A stretch of DNA of 64,000 bases, taken from Oscillospiraceae bacterium (GTDB taxonomy: Bacteria; Bacillota; Clostridia; Oscillospirales; Acutalibacteraceae). A program made the position numbers and the translations under genes. The stretch spans positions 62,001 to 126,000 of the forward strand of contig CADCLS010000001.1 in NCBI GenBank assembly GCA_902802375.1, written 5' to 3'. Positions 42,413-51,905 of the stretch are shown one piece after another (the stretch's first letter is position 1; the number at the start of each line of letters is the position of its first letter). The notes under the pieces are model-generated. The model saw only the letters and a program-made list of their open reading frames with translations. It did not search any database and was not told where the DNA came from.

Positions 42413-44208
42413 TGTTAATAAGAAAGTTATTTCGTACCGCGTGGAGTTATAAAGCGCAGTTTATCTCTATGGTCATTATGATGACATTAGGAATAGGTGT
42501 GTTCCTTGGCTTTAATATGGAATGGAAAACAATTGAATATGATACCTCACGGTTTTTTAATGACACTAAATATGCTGATTATCGTCTGTATTCCGAAACC
42601 GGATTTACAAAAGATGAGCTTGAAAAAATTGCTTCGATTGAAGGCGTTAATGATGCAACAAGATATCTGTCTGTTAATCTTGATATTAAAGGTAGCAGTA
42701 AAAAATCAATGGCTCTTGATGTATCAGAAAACTTTACGGTCTCAACATTTACATTGATTAGCGGGAAAGAATATGACGAAAATATCGACGGCATTTGGCT
42801 ATCTGATAAATTTGCAGATGCTAACAATATTTTAATCGGCGATACGCTTACACTTGAATTCCAGGGCACTGAAATTAAAAGTGAAGTTGTTGGGCTTATA
42901 AAATCCGGTGAACATATGATATGTGTTGCTGACAATAACCAACTTATGCCCGATTTCAGTTCATATGGTTATGCATATATTTCGCCTTATAAGCTTAAAA
43001 CTGTATTAAGTAAAAAAATAATAAATAATATAGCAGAAGAACTTGAAAAAGCAGGAATTCCGTCGGAAACTGCAAAAAAGCAAGCTGAAATGTCTTTAAC
43101 AGACGAAATGCTATCTAAAGCGACAGATAAAGCATTTTCTCAAATTAACCTGCGTTCTGATATAAAAAAAGCTGAACTCGAAGATGAAGTCAGTAAAAAG
43201 CTCGGAAGAACGCTTGTGGGTGTTATCGGTTGTATGATTTTGCTCGTCGGCGGACTGGAAATGCGCGATACAATGGCAGGATTTCTTGACCTTCTTGATA
43301 ATGGAGTATCTCACTATACCACAAAGGTGAATTTAGTTGAAAATACTGATTTACAAATGGCAAATTCAATTATTACAGACCTCAATGCAGACTGGGAGAG
43401 CTATTCAGGTATCAGTATTGACGGATATACCGCAACGCTCGACATAGTTAATAATAAAAAAGAATTGTTTAGTGTTATAAATGAAGATAATAAACCTATA
43501 AAAATGAAAGATGACGGTGTTTATCTCTGCCTTAGACTTGCTGACAAAGGAAAAATCGGCGAATATATTGAGTTTTCTCCATATGGCAGTGAAGAAACGT
43601 ATCGCGTAAAAGTTATCGGTTATAATCGCTCAATTATGACAGAGAGCGTTACTATGACTGATAAATTAGCAGAAAAGCTTGGAATAAAATACAGTGTATC
43701 AACGCTCTATACCAAAAAAGCTTCAACTGAAATCTCTTCTTCGGACTTGATTTCCGGAAAACAAGATAAGCAGCAATTAATGGATAGCTTCGGCAGTTTC
43801 GTTCAAATTATGGATAGTATGGTAATTATTTTAGTTGTTGCCGCCGTTATTCTAGGAATAGTGGTGCTCTATAATCTTGGAATTATGAGTTATGTTGAGC
43901 GTTCAAGGGAACTTGCAACACTTAAAGTGTTGGGCTTTAGAAGTAAAAAGATTGGTCGCTTGCTAATTTCTCAAAATATATGGATTACAGTTATCGGCAT
44001 AATTGTCGGTCTTCCTGCGGGGCTGGCTACATTGAAGTGGTTGCTTTTATCACTTGCTTCAGAGTATGAGTTAAAACTAATGCTTGGAGTGCTTACATAC
44101 TCTGTTTCTATTCTGCTTACATTCGGTGTATCACTAATTGTAGGATGGATGGTAGCACGGAAAAACAAAAAGATTGATATGGTTGAAGCACTCAAAAATG
44201 CGGAATAG
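42412..44208 (+). CDS. FtsX-like ABC permease
   Basis: A 598-residue permease. Helix 1 (about 18-36) is followed by a large outer domain (about 40-255), a single hydrophobic segment (TLVGVIGCMILLVGGLEMRD, near 262-282), a second outer domain, and a C-terminal FtsX domain with three helices (about 470-590). It looks like a two-FtsX protein whose first FtsX domain has shrunk to one helix. The start at 42412 fits the GAGGTGG spacing; the ATG at 42406 is too close. Mechanism in the family: ATP-driven movement of an outer domain, used for export or signalling; cargo unknown. Confidence 0.85.
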   Translation: MLIRKLFRTAWSYKAQFISMVIMMTLGIGVFLGFNMEWKTIEYDTSRFFNDTKYADYRLYSETGFTKDELEKIASIEGVNDATRYLSVNLDIKGSSKKSMALDVSENFTVSTFTLISGKEYDENIDGIWLSDKFADANNILIGDTLTLEFQGTEIKSEVVGLIKSGEHMICVADNNQLMPDFSSYGYAYISPYKLKTVLSKKIINNIAEELEKAGIPSETAKKQAEMSLTDEMLSKATDKAFSQINLRSDIKKAELEDEVSKKLGRTLVGVIGCMILLVGGLEMRDTMAGFLDLLDNGVSHYTTKVNLVENTDLQMANSIITDLNADWESYSGISIDGYTATLDIVNNKKELFSVINEDNKPIKMKDDGVYLCLRLADKGKIGEYIEFSPYGSEETYRVKVIGYNRSIMTESVTMTDKLAEKLGIKYSVSTLYTKKASTEISSSDLISGKQDKQQLMDSFGSFVQIMDSMVIILVVAAVILGIVVLYNLGIMSYVERSRELATLKVLGFRSKKIGRLLISQNIWITVIGIIVGLPAGLATLKWLLLSLASEYELKLMLGVLTYSVSILLTFGVSLIVGWMVARKNKKIDMVEALKNAE

Positions 44209-44217
44209 GAGAAATAT

Positions 44218-44466
44218 ATGGAAAAGATTACTGTTAAAATCGACGGAATGATGTGCGGAATGTGTGAAGCACATATCTGCGATGCAATAAGAAATGCTTT
44301 TAATAACGCAAAAAAGGTTACTGCTTCGAGGAAAAAAGGCGAAGCATATTTCCTTACAGAAGACATAATAGATGAAAATAGGCTAAAAAAAGTAATTACC
44401 GATACCGGGTATACTTGTATATCTATTTCATCTGAGCAATACAAAAAGCACGGACTGTTCAAATAA
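44218..44466 (+). CDS. Heavy-metal-associated (HMA) domain protein
   Basis: An 82-residue ferredoxin-like fold of the CopZ/HMA type. The metal site is GMMCGMCEAH (MxCxxC) near residues 10-19. Most such proteins are copper(I) chaperones. It ends the ABC/FtsX operon, so the exporter may respond to or handle metal stress. The AGGAG ribosome site is good, and a strong terminator follows. Confidence 0.85.
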   Translation: MEKITVKIDGMMCGMCEAHICDAIRNAFNNAKKVTASRKKGEAYFLTEDIIDENRLKKVITDTGYTCISISSEQYKKHGLFK

Positions 44467-44475
44467 CTCCCTAAA

Positions 44476-44515
44476 AAAGATAGGCGCCAGGATTTATATC
44501 CTGGTGCCTATCTTT
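44476..44515. terminator. Bidirectional terminator between HMA and ACT genes
   Basis: An 18-bp stem (44476-44493 with 44498-44515, one G-T pair) around TTAT, with A/T at the base. It overlaps the stop of the ACT-domain gene. Confidence 0.92.
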
Positions 44516-44948
44516 ACATATTTTTAATATCATCTTCGCTTAGCATCTTGATATTGTTTTCAGAAAGAATTTTTTCAGCTTTTTCATTATGTTTTGCCCG
44601 TAGCACTAAATAAGCGCCGTCAGAGCTACCGGGAGTTACAAAAGCGTACATATACTCTACATTGACACCGCCTGCGGTAAGCAAACTGAGAACTCGCGAG
44701 AGCGCGCCCGGTTTATCTTCAAGCTCAACGCCGATAACATGATTTGCGCGCACAATTACATTATTATCTTTAAGAGTGTTAATTGCCAAATCCATATCAT
44801 TAACTATGATACGCAAAATACCGAAATCTTGTGTATCAGCAATTGACACCGCGCGCATATTAACGCCACTGTTTGATAACAGGGAAATAATCTGTGAGAG
44901 AGCACCTTGCTTATTTTCGACAAAAACGGATAATTGTTTGATAAACAT
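44514..44948 (-). CDS. Tandem ACT-domain protein
   Basis: A 144-residue protein of two ACT domains. The first (about 1-65) reads IKQLSVFVENKQGALSQIISLLSNSGVNM. The second (about 70-140) reads VIGVELEDKPGALSRVLSLLTAGGVNVEYMY. ACT domains bind amino acids and modulate enzymes or regulators. The family commonly sits beside paaK and iorAB in clostridia, as here, so it may sense an aromatic amino acid. No catalytic domain is attached. Confidence 0.88.
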   Translation of the reverse strand: MFIKQLSVFVENKQGALSQIISLLSNSGVNMRAVSIADTQDFGILRIIVNDMDLAINTLKDNNVIVRANHVIGVELEDKPGALSRVLSLLTAGGVNVEYMYAFVTPGSSDGAYLVLRAKHNEKAEKILSENNIKMLSEDDIKNM

Positions 44949-44959
44949 AGCTTTACTCC

Positions 44960-46264
44960 TTAAATAAGATTTCTGCGGTCAACAACACGCTTTGCTTTTC
45001 CTTCTGAGCGTGCGATACTGCCTGCGGCAACAAATGTGGCTTTCGCTGCAATACCGAGGGTGGATTTCAGCTTATCACTAAGCTCACGCTCGAGGCGTGA
45101 AATATCAGCAATGGTATCGGAAAAAATCCCCTCAGTTATTTCAACTTGGACTTCAAGTGTGTCAAGAACGCCTTTTCTGTCAACTATAAGCTGATAGTTT
45201 GGTGAAAGATTCATTTGTAAAAGCACGCTCTCAATTTGTGAGGGGAAAACATTAACTCCGCGAATTATTAGCATATCGTCAATTCTTCCCATTGGTTTTG
45301 ACATACGCACAAAAGTTCTGCCGCAAGCGCATTTTTCGTGGGTAATGGTGCCGATATCCTTTGTGCGGAAGCGAATAAGCGGAAAGGCTTCTTTTGTAAG
45401 ACAAGTAAAAACTATTTCACCCTTTTCACCGTCCGGCACAGGCTTGTGAGTTTCCGGATCAAGTATTTCTATTATAAAATGATCCTCATTAACATGCATA
45501 CCGTTTTGCTCACTGCATTCATATGCAACGCCGGGTCCCATTATCTCAGTAAGACCGTAAATATCATAAGCCTTGATATTTAAGCCTTTTTCAATCTCAC
45601 GGCGCATTTCCTCAGTCCAGGGCTCAGCTCCGAAAATTCCGGCACGGAGTGGAAGCTTAGAAGTATCAATTCCTGCCTTTGCGGCAGACTCGGCAAGATA
45701 CATAGCATAAGAAGGAGTACAAGCAATAGCATTTGACTCAAAATCCTGCAGTATTGTAAGCTGTCTTGCGGTATTTCCCGAAGATACGGGTATAGATGTG
45801 CATCCAAGTCTTCTTGCACCTTCGGCAATACCGAGGCCCCCGGTGAACAGTCCGTAACCGTAAGCAACATGCACTTTATCACTTTTTGTAATACCTGCTG
45901 CAGAAAGTTGGCGCGCGACAATATCACCCCAGTTGTCAAGGTCGTTTTGAGTGTACCCTACAACAATTTGTTTGCCGGTAGTACCGGATGATGCGTGAAG
46001 CCGTATTACTTCCTCCATAGGTACTGCAAACATACCAAATGGATATGTATCACGCAAATCTTGTTTAGATGTAAATGGGAGCTTATATAAATCTTCTATC
46101 CCTTTTATATCTTCCGGTTTTACGCCAGTCTCATCCATTCTCGCTCTGTAAATAGGCACATTATCGTAAACGCGCTTTACGGCAGTTACAAGCCTCTCGC
46201 TTTGAATTTTATTAATTTTATTCCTTGAGGCTTGTTCGATTTCGGGTTGGTAGCAGTTTTTCAT
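44960..46264 (-). CDS. paaK: Phenylacetate-CoA ligase (PaaK-type)
   Basis: A 434-residue AMP-forming aryl-CoA ligase. The ATP loop is HASSGTTGKQIVVGYT, then YGLTEIMGPGVAYEC and the FRTKDIGTI hinge. The C-terminal domain begins at GRIDDMLIIRGVNVFPSQIE and ends with the lysine-containing GKAKRVVDRR. It interconverts aryl acids and aryl-CoA; next to iorAB it may run toward ATP formation or toward activation of aryl acids. Confidence 0.9.
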   Translation of the reverse strand: MKNCYQPEIEQASRNKINKIQSERLVTAVKRVYDNVPIYRARMDETGVKPEDIKGIEDLYKLPFTSKQDLRDTYPFGMFAVPMEEVIRLHASSGTTGKQIVVGYTQNDLDNWGDIVARQLSAAGITKSDKVHVAYGYGLFTGGLGIAEGARRLGCTSIPVSSGNTARQLTILQDFESNAIACTPSYAMYLAESAAKAGIDTSKLPLRAGIFGAEPWTEEMRREIEKGLNIKAYDIYGLTEIMGPGVAYECSEQNGMHVNEDHFIIEILDPETHKPVPDGEKGEIVFTCLTKEAFPLIRFRTKDIGTITHEKCACGRTFVRMSKPMGRIDDMLIIRGVNVFPSQIESVLLQMNLSPNYQLIVDRKGVLDTLEVQVEITEGIFSDTIADISRLERELSDKLKSTLGIAAKATFVAAGSIARSEGKAKRVVDRRNLI

Positions 46265-46279
46265 AATATCTCCTTTAGC

Positions 46280-46852
46280 CTACTCGCCTCTGCCGAGTAA
46301 AAACGCTTTTTTATTCATTTCAACAAATTTGGGCGCAACAGTTTCCTCAATCGCCTTAAGCCATAAATCCTTTTCAAATGGGAAATATGTGGAAAGCTTG
46401 CCAATAAGAACAATATTCACCGCTTTAACACTTCCGGCTTTCTTTGCTAAAGACAACGCATCGACAGTATCGATTTTTACACCTTTATCCTTTAGTTCGT
46501 CTAAAACATTTTCAGGATATACGGCGCTACCCGTTATAACCGGCATCGGGTCAATTTGCTGAGTGTTAACAATAATTTGACCACCGATTTTAAGCATTGG
46601 CGCGTGCCGTGCCGCCTCAAGCTTTTCAAAGGATATAATATAGTCCGCCTCACCTTCGGAAACAAGAGGAGAATAAACCTTATCTCCATATCTGACATAG
46701 GTAACAACAGAACCGCCGCGTTGGCTCATACCGTGTACTTCTGATACTTTAACATCATAGCCTTCACTTACAAGCAGGTGACCGAGTAATTTACTGGCAA
46801 GCAAACTGCCTTGACCGCCTACGCCAACTATCATTATATTAACGGTTTTCAT
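46280..46852 (-). CDS. iorB: Indolepyruvate ferredoxin oxidoreductase, beta subunit
   Basis: A 190-residue gamma-type pyruvate-oxidoreductase domain with the family start VNIMIVGVGGQGSLLASKLLGHLL, then VKVSEVHGMSQRGGSVVTYVRYG. It pairs with IorA to oxidize arylpyruvates to aryl-acetyl-CoA with reduction of ferredoxin. The ATG overlaps the iorA stop by four bases. Confidence 0.93.
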   Translation of the reverse strand: MKTVNIMIVGVGGQGSLLASKLLGHLLVSEGYDVKVSEVHGMSQRGGSVVTYVRYGDKVYSPLVSEGEADYIISFEKLEAARHAPMLKIGGQIIVNTQQIDPMPVITGSAVYPENVLDELKDKGVKIDTVDALSLAKKAGSVKAVNIVLIGKLSTYFPFEKDLWLKAIEETVAPKFVEMNKKAFLLGRGE

Positions 46853-48591
46853 ATATTACCACCTTCTTTAATTGCATCAAATCTGCACATTTGCTCACAA
46901 ACTCCGCATCCTACGCACTGTGTAGCATCGATAACTGCTTTTGAGTCTTTGAAAGATAGGGCAGGGCAGCCGAGTCTCATACAATTCTTGCACGAGCGAC
47001 ATTTATCACTGTCAACAGTGAGTGACGGTTTTGCTTTGACATATTTAAGCAACATACACGGTCTGCGTGAGATTATAACAGACGGCTCACTGACTGCCAG
47101 CTCTTCCTTAACGGCGTTTTCACATTCCTCAAGGTTGTACGGGTCTACAACTCGCACTCTATTTATACCAAGCGAATGGCAAAGCTCTTCGAGATTAACC
47201 TTAGCGGCAGGGTCGCCTTTTATATTGTAACCGGTCGTCGGGTTTTGCTGATGACCGGTCATACCGGTTATAGAGTTATCAAGAATAATTACAACTGAAT
47301 TTGAAGCGTTATATGCTATATTTACAAGACCTGTCATACCTGAGTGCATAAAGGTCGAGTCACCGATAACGCAGACAGTCTTATTCTCACTATCAGTTCC
47401 TCTCGCTTTATTAAACCCGTGAATGCCGGATACAGAAGCACCCATACAAAGTGTTGAATCAAGAGCATTAAGTGGGGGAGTAGCACCCAAAGTATAACAG
47501 CCGATGTCGCCAAGTACTGTGAGATTTAGTTTACTAAGAACAAAATAAATACCCCTGTGCGGGCAACCCGGGCACATAACCGGCGGTCTGTTCGGTATTG
47601 CGGTATCGGCGCTTATGCTATCTTCAACTTTTTCAATAAGGACTTTCTTAATATCTTTCTGAGAAAACTCACCAATATTAGAAAACAAGCTCTTTCCCTC
47701 AGGATTTAAGCCTAAACTTCTTAGGTGTGTTTCGATTATCGGGTCAAGCTCTTCGACAACAATTAGTCTTTTTACCTTACTTGCAAAATCTATTAGAGAT
47801 TTAACAGGCATAGGATTGATAAGACCTAACTTATATATCGAAACACTATCTCCGAACACTTCTTTTACATATTGGTAGCAGGTCCCTGAAGTAACGATAC
47901 CTATATCATTATTTTCGGCAAAATACACCTTGTTGTATTCGCAGTTTTCCGCAAATTCGGTAAGAGCTTTTGTTCTGAGTTCTACAATAGGATGCTTTTT
48001 CTTTGCATAGCCGGGCATCATAATATATTTTTCAGGCTGCTTTTCATAGGGAATTAAATCGCGTTCTTGACGCTCACCGATTTCAACAATGCTTTGGCAG
48101 TGTGCAATTCGCGTGCACATTCTAAGCATTACCGGAGTATCAAATTTTTCCGATAAATCAAATGCTTTTTTAGCAAAATTATATGCTTCAGCAGAATCCG
48201 CCGGCTCAAGCATCGGCACCTTAGCGGCTATTGCATAATGCCGCGAATCCTGTTCGTTTTGAGAAGAATGCATGGCAGGGTCATCTGCAACGCAAATAAC
48301 CATACCGCCGCGAACACCGGTATATGACAATGTAAATAGCGGGTCCGCCGCGACATTAAGACCCACATGCTTCATAGCACAAGCACTGCGAGCACCGCCG
48401 AGTGAAGCGCCAAAAGCAACTTCAGTTGCAACTTTTTCGTTCGGCGCCCATTCACAGTATATCTCATCATATTTTGCGGCAAATTCAGTAATTTCGGTAG
48501 ACGGTGTGCCTGGATAACTTGAAACAACCTTGACACCGGCTTCATAAAGACCGCGGGCAATAGCCGCATTGCCTATAAGTAATTCTTTCAT
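46849..48591 (-). CDS. iorA: Indolepyruvate ferredoxin oxidoreductase, alpha subunit
   Basis: A 580-residue thiamine-diphosphate enzyme. The N-terminal part has GNAAIARGLYEAGVKVVSSYPGTPSTEI. The TPP core has the CPGCPHRG motif and the GDIGCYTLG and IGDSTFMHSG motifs. The C terminus carries eight cysteines in two ferredoxin-type 4Fe-4S motifs (CRSCKNCMRLGCP and CVGCGVCEQMC). Substrates are indolepyruvate and other arylpyruvates from Trp, Phe and Tyr transamination. Confidence 0.95.
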   Translation of the reverse strand: MKELLIGNAAIARGLYEAGVKVVSSYPGTPSTEITEFAAKYDEIYCEWAPNEKVATEVAFGASLGGARSACAMKHVGLNVAADPLFTLSYTGVRGGMVICVADDPAMHSSQNEQDSRHYAIAAKVPMLEPADSAEAYNFAKKAFDLSEKFDTPVMLRMCTRIAHCQSIVEIGERQERDLIPYEKQPEKYIMMPGYAKKKHPIVELRTKALTEFAENCEYNKVYFAENNDIGIVTSGTCYQYVKEVFGDSVSIYKLGLINPMPVKSLIDFASKVKRLIVVEELDPIIETHLRSLGLNPEGKSLFSNIGEFSQKDIKKVLIEKVEDSISADTAIPNRPPVMCPGCPHRGIYFVLSKLNLTVLGDIGCYTLGATPPLNALDSTLCMGASVSGIHGFNKARGTDSENKTVCVIGDSTFMHSGMTGLVNIAYNASNSVVIILDNSITGMTGHQQNPTTGYNIKGDPAAKVNLEELCHSLGINRVRVVDPYNLEECENAVKEELAVSEPSVIISRRPCMLLKYVKAKPSLTVDSDKCRSCKNCMRLGCPALSFKDSKAVIDATQCVGCGVCEQMCRFDAIKEGGNI

Positions 48592-48611
48592 AGTAACTTG
48601 TCCTTTCAGGG

Positions 48612-50249
48612 TTAAGCTTTATTTTGAGCGTCAACAAGATTTGACGCGCCGTACATTTTTCTTAGTTTCGGTTTTTCTATCTTTCCGGTAGCATTACGCG
48701 GAACGCTTGCAAGTATGTATTTCTTCGGTCGCTTGTATCGTGGCAACTGATGGCAGAAAGCTTCTAAATCACTCTCACTGCAAATATGTCCTTCTTTAAT
48801 CTCAATTATTGCCGCTGCAATTTCGCCGAGTCGGTTATCAGGCAAACCGATAACTGCTACATCTTTAACATCCGGATGTGAAGAAATAAAATCTTCTATT
48901 TGTACGGGGTAGATATTCTCGCCACCCGATATGATAACATCTTTTTTCCTGTCTACAAGGTAGATAAAACCGTCGGGGTCCTGCATCGCCATATCACCGG
49001 TATAAAGCCAGCCGTCTTTAAGAGTTTGAGCTGTTGCCTTTGCGTCGTTATAATATTCAACCATAACGCCGTCACCCTTAACGCACAACTCGCCTACATC
49101 GCCATTTCTTACTTCATTACCATTTTCATCTACGATTTTTACTTCCCAACCGTAACCTGCAATACCGATTGCGCCAACCTTATGGGTGTTTTCAACGCCT
49201 AAATGCACACAACCAGGGCCAATGGACTCAGACAGACCGTAATTAGTATCATACTGCATATTAGGAAAATATTTAAGCCAACGCTTTACAAGGCTTTGTG
49301 GCACCGGTTGTGCGCCTATGTGCATAAGCCTTAACTTATCTAACTTGTAGTCGCTAAGGCTAATCTCGCCGTTATCAAGAGCCAACAAAATATCCTGTGC
49401 CCACGGTACTAAAAGCCAAAGTATGGTGCATTGCTCCTTTGAGGCCGTTTCCAGTATGTACTGAGGTTTTGTGCCTTTAAGAAGTACAGCCTTACCGCCG
49501 GAGATAAGGGAACCAAACCAGTGCATTTTAGCGCCTGTATGGTATAGTGGCGGAATACACAAAAACACATCATTTACGGTTTGACCGTGGTGATTTTGTT
49601 CAACCTTGCAGGAATGCATAAGCGCTTTGTGACGGTGGAGAATTGCTTTCGGAAAACCCGTGGTACCCGATGAAAAATATATTGCTGCAAAATCATCGTC
49701 AGTAATCTCAATATTGGGAGATTTTGATGACATATCAGCGGTCATATCCTTATAATCCTCAGCAAATGAAGGAGTTTCACCGTCACCGACAAATATCATA
49801 TGACATTTATTACCGATAGATTCATATATTTCTTCAAGCCGCCCGATAAATTCGGGACCAAATACAAGGACATTTACTTCGGAAAGACGCGCACAATATT
49901 CGATTTCACTTGCTGTAAATCTGAAATTGAAAGGTACTGCCAATGCGCCGGTTTTTAATATTCCGAAGTAAATAGGCAACCATTCGATACAGTTCATTAA
50001 AAGTATTCCGACCTTGTCGCCTTTTTTAATTCCGCGCTTTATAAGCAGATTAGCAAACCGGTTAGCTTTTTCATTAAAAACTTCCCAAGTGATTTCACGG
50101 CGAAAATACGGCGAATTTGTAGGCTGTATCAAATCATATTCCTTATATGATAGCTTCCGCGTTTCCTTCATTTCAGGATTGATTTCCACAAGACACACCA
50201 TATCAGGTGATTTTTGCGCGTTTTTTTCCAAAAGCTGTGTAATTGGCAT
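48612..50249 (-). CDS. AMP-forming acyl/aryl-CoA synthetase
   Basis: A 545-residue class I adenylate-forming enzyme. Motifs: YFSSGTTGFPKA (ATP loop), YGLSESIGPG, GWLYTGDMA and DRKKDVIISGGENIYP, with the C-terminal lysine in PRNATGKIEKPKL. Between the substrate transporter and iorAB, an aromatic or medium-chain acid is a likely substrate. The start at 50249 has AGGAG 7 bases upstream; the longer frame to 50267 overlaps the symporter end. Confidence 0.88.
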   Translation of the reverse strand: MPITQLLEKNAQKSPDMVCLVEINPEMKETRKLSYKEYDLIQPTNSPYFRREITWEVFNEKANRFANLLIKRGIKKGDKVGILLMNCIEWLPIYFGILKTGALAVPFNFRFTASEIEYCARLSEVNVLVFGPEFIGRLEEIYESIGNKCHMIFVGDGETPSFAEDYKDMTADMSSKSPNIEITDDDFAAIYFSSGTTGFPKAILHRHKALMHSCKVEQNHHGQTVNDVFLCIPPLYHTGAKMHWFGSLISGGKAVLLKGTKPQYILETASKEQCTILWLLVPWAQDILLALDNGEISLSDYKLDKLRLMHIGAQPVPQSLVKRWLKYFPNMQYDTNYGLSESIGPGCVHLGVENTHKVGAIGIAGYGWEVKIVDENGNEVRNGDVGELCVKGDGVMVEYYNDAKATAQTLKDGWLYTGDMAMQDPDGFIYLVDRKKDVIISGGENIYPVQIEDFISSHPDVKDVAVIGLPDNRLGEIAAAIIEIKEGHICSESDLEAFCHQLPRYKRPKKYILASVPRNATGKIEKPKLRKMYGASNLVDAQNKA

Positions 50250-50253
50250 TTTA

Positions 50254-51846
50254 TTACTCCTCTTCAAGTTTCAGTGCGTCAGTCGCCTTAACGGTAACCG
50301 TCTTTTTATAGCAAGAAAAAATCTCATCAATTCTTCCAACAGACTGTTTTTTAGTAAACATACTGATTATCGGCACTAATATTAAACTTAAAATCATAGC
50401 AAACGCGCCGGAATGTATTGAGGTCTTGAAAACTAAGTTGTCAAGAAAATCAACGCCGAAGCTAAATCCTGCAAGACTCTTAATAAGTTGTATAAGACTC
50501 ATAAATACACCCACAACAAAACTTACATAAACTGCCGCGCGTGTAGTGATTTTAAGGTATAGTCCCCAAAGGAAAGGACCTATGAATGCGCCGGCAAGAG
50601 CACCCCAGGAAACACCCATTAGATTTGCAATAAATGTAACTGATGAGCCGCTTTGTGCATTTACCTGATATATTGCTATTAGTGCTGAAAGGGCAACAAA
50701 GCATACTATAAGCAGTCGCATTAAAAGCATTTTTCCGTGCTCACTAATAGGCTTTTTGCGAAGAGGCGCTATCAAATCAAGGGTTACGGTAGAGCCTGAG
50801 GTCAATACCAATGATGATAGTGTTGACATTGATGCTGACAGTACCAAAACCAGAACAATGCCAATTAACACCGGACCTAAATTTTCAAGCATACTCGGAA
50901 CTAATCTGTCAAATGATACAACTGCACCGTTTATCATCGGTTTGCCGGTCTCAGGGTCAGCTTGAGCAAATAAGCGAGAAAATCCGCCAAGAAAATAGCA
51001 TCCGCCTGCAACAACAACTGCAAATACTGATGAAATAACGGTTCCTTTCTTTATAGACTCCTCATCTTTAATCGCGTAGAATTTTCCGACCATTTGCGGA
51101 AGACCCCAGGTACCGAGCGAAGTCAGGATTACAACAAAAGTTAAAAACAGAAAATCAGGGCCAAAGAAAGATGTGTATCGCCAACCTGAATTTATTGCTA
51201 ATTTTTCAACCGATTTTGAAAATCCGCCGTTTTGATTAAGAACTGCGTTAATTACAGCAATGATACCGCCAAGCATAAAAATGCCTTGTATAAAATCATT
51301 CATTGCTGTAGCCATATATCCGCCGAGCAGAACATATACACATGTGAGAAGTGACATAATAATTATGCAAACCGTGTAATTCACACCAGGAAAAGCCATG
51401 CTGAAAAGACGAGATAAACCGTTATAAAGCGATGCTGTATAAGGAATAAGAAAAATAAATACTATCATAGCGGACCAAAGCTTTAAGCTTCTTGAATCAT
51501 ATCGCGCTTCAAAAAACTCAGGCATTGTTTTACTGTTTAGATGATTTGTCATTATCCTTGTTCGTCTGCCGAGAATTACCCACGGAAGAAGCGAGCCGAT
51601 AAAGGCGTTTCCAAGGCCTATCCATGTTGAGGAAATACCGAAATTCCAGCCAAATTGACCGGCGTATCCTACAAATATGACCGCGGAAAAATATGAAGTA
51701 CCAAAAGCAAACGCCGTAAGCCACGGTCCGGCACCACGAGAGCCCAAAACAAATCCCTCAACGCTTGCGGCTTTCTTGCGATAATAGAAACCGACAGATA
51801 TCATAAGCGCAAAAAATATAATCAAAAATAAAATTTGAATTATCAT
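50254..51846 (-). CDS. Sodium:solute symporter family transporter
   Basis: A 530-residue SSS-family (LeuT-fold) carrier with about 13 membrane helices. Landmarks are SVEGFVLGSRGAGPWLTAFAF after helix 1, VYVLLGGYMATAMNDFIQG in helix 5-6 and SLGTWGLPQMVGKFYAIKDE. The family imports proline, pantothenate, sugars or carboxylates with Na+. Being first in the cluster with two CoA ligases and iorAB suggests an aryl or other organic acid, or an aromatic amino acid; not decidable here. AAAGGAAAAT precedes the ATG. Confidence 0.88.
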   Translation of the reverse strand: MIIQILFLIIFFALMISVGFYYRKKAASVEGFVLGSRGAGPWLTAFAFGTSYFSAVIFVGYAGQFGWNFGISSTWIGLGNAFIGSLLPWVILGRRTRIMTNHLNSKTMPEFFEARYDSRSLKLWSAMIVFIFLIPYTASLYNGLSRLFSMAFPGVNYTVCIIIMSLLTCVYVLLGGYMATAMNDFIQGIFMLGGIIAVINAVLNQNGGFSKSVEKLAINSGWRYTSFFGPDFLFLTFVVILTSLGTWGLPQMVGKFYAIKDEESIKKGTVISSVFAVVVAGGCYFLGGFSRLFAQADPETGKPMINGAVVSFDRLVPSMLENLGPVLIGIVLVLVLSASMSTLSSLVLTSGSTVTLDLIAPLRKKPISEHGKMLLMRLLIVCFVALSALIAIYQVNAQSGSSVTFIANLMGVSWGALAGAFIGPFLWGLYLKITTRAAVYVSFVVGVFMSLIQLIKSLAGFSFGVDFLDNLVFKTSIHSGAFAMILSLILVPIISMFTKKQSVGRIDEIFSCYKKTVTVKATDALKLEEE

Positions 51847-51905
51847 CTTGTTATTTTCCTTTCATGGTTTTATAATATTAAGAAAATGATAGGGGAGGGG
51901 ATATT

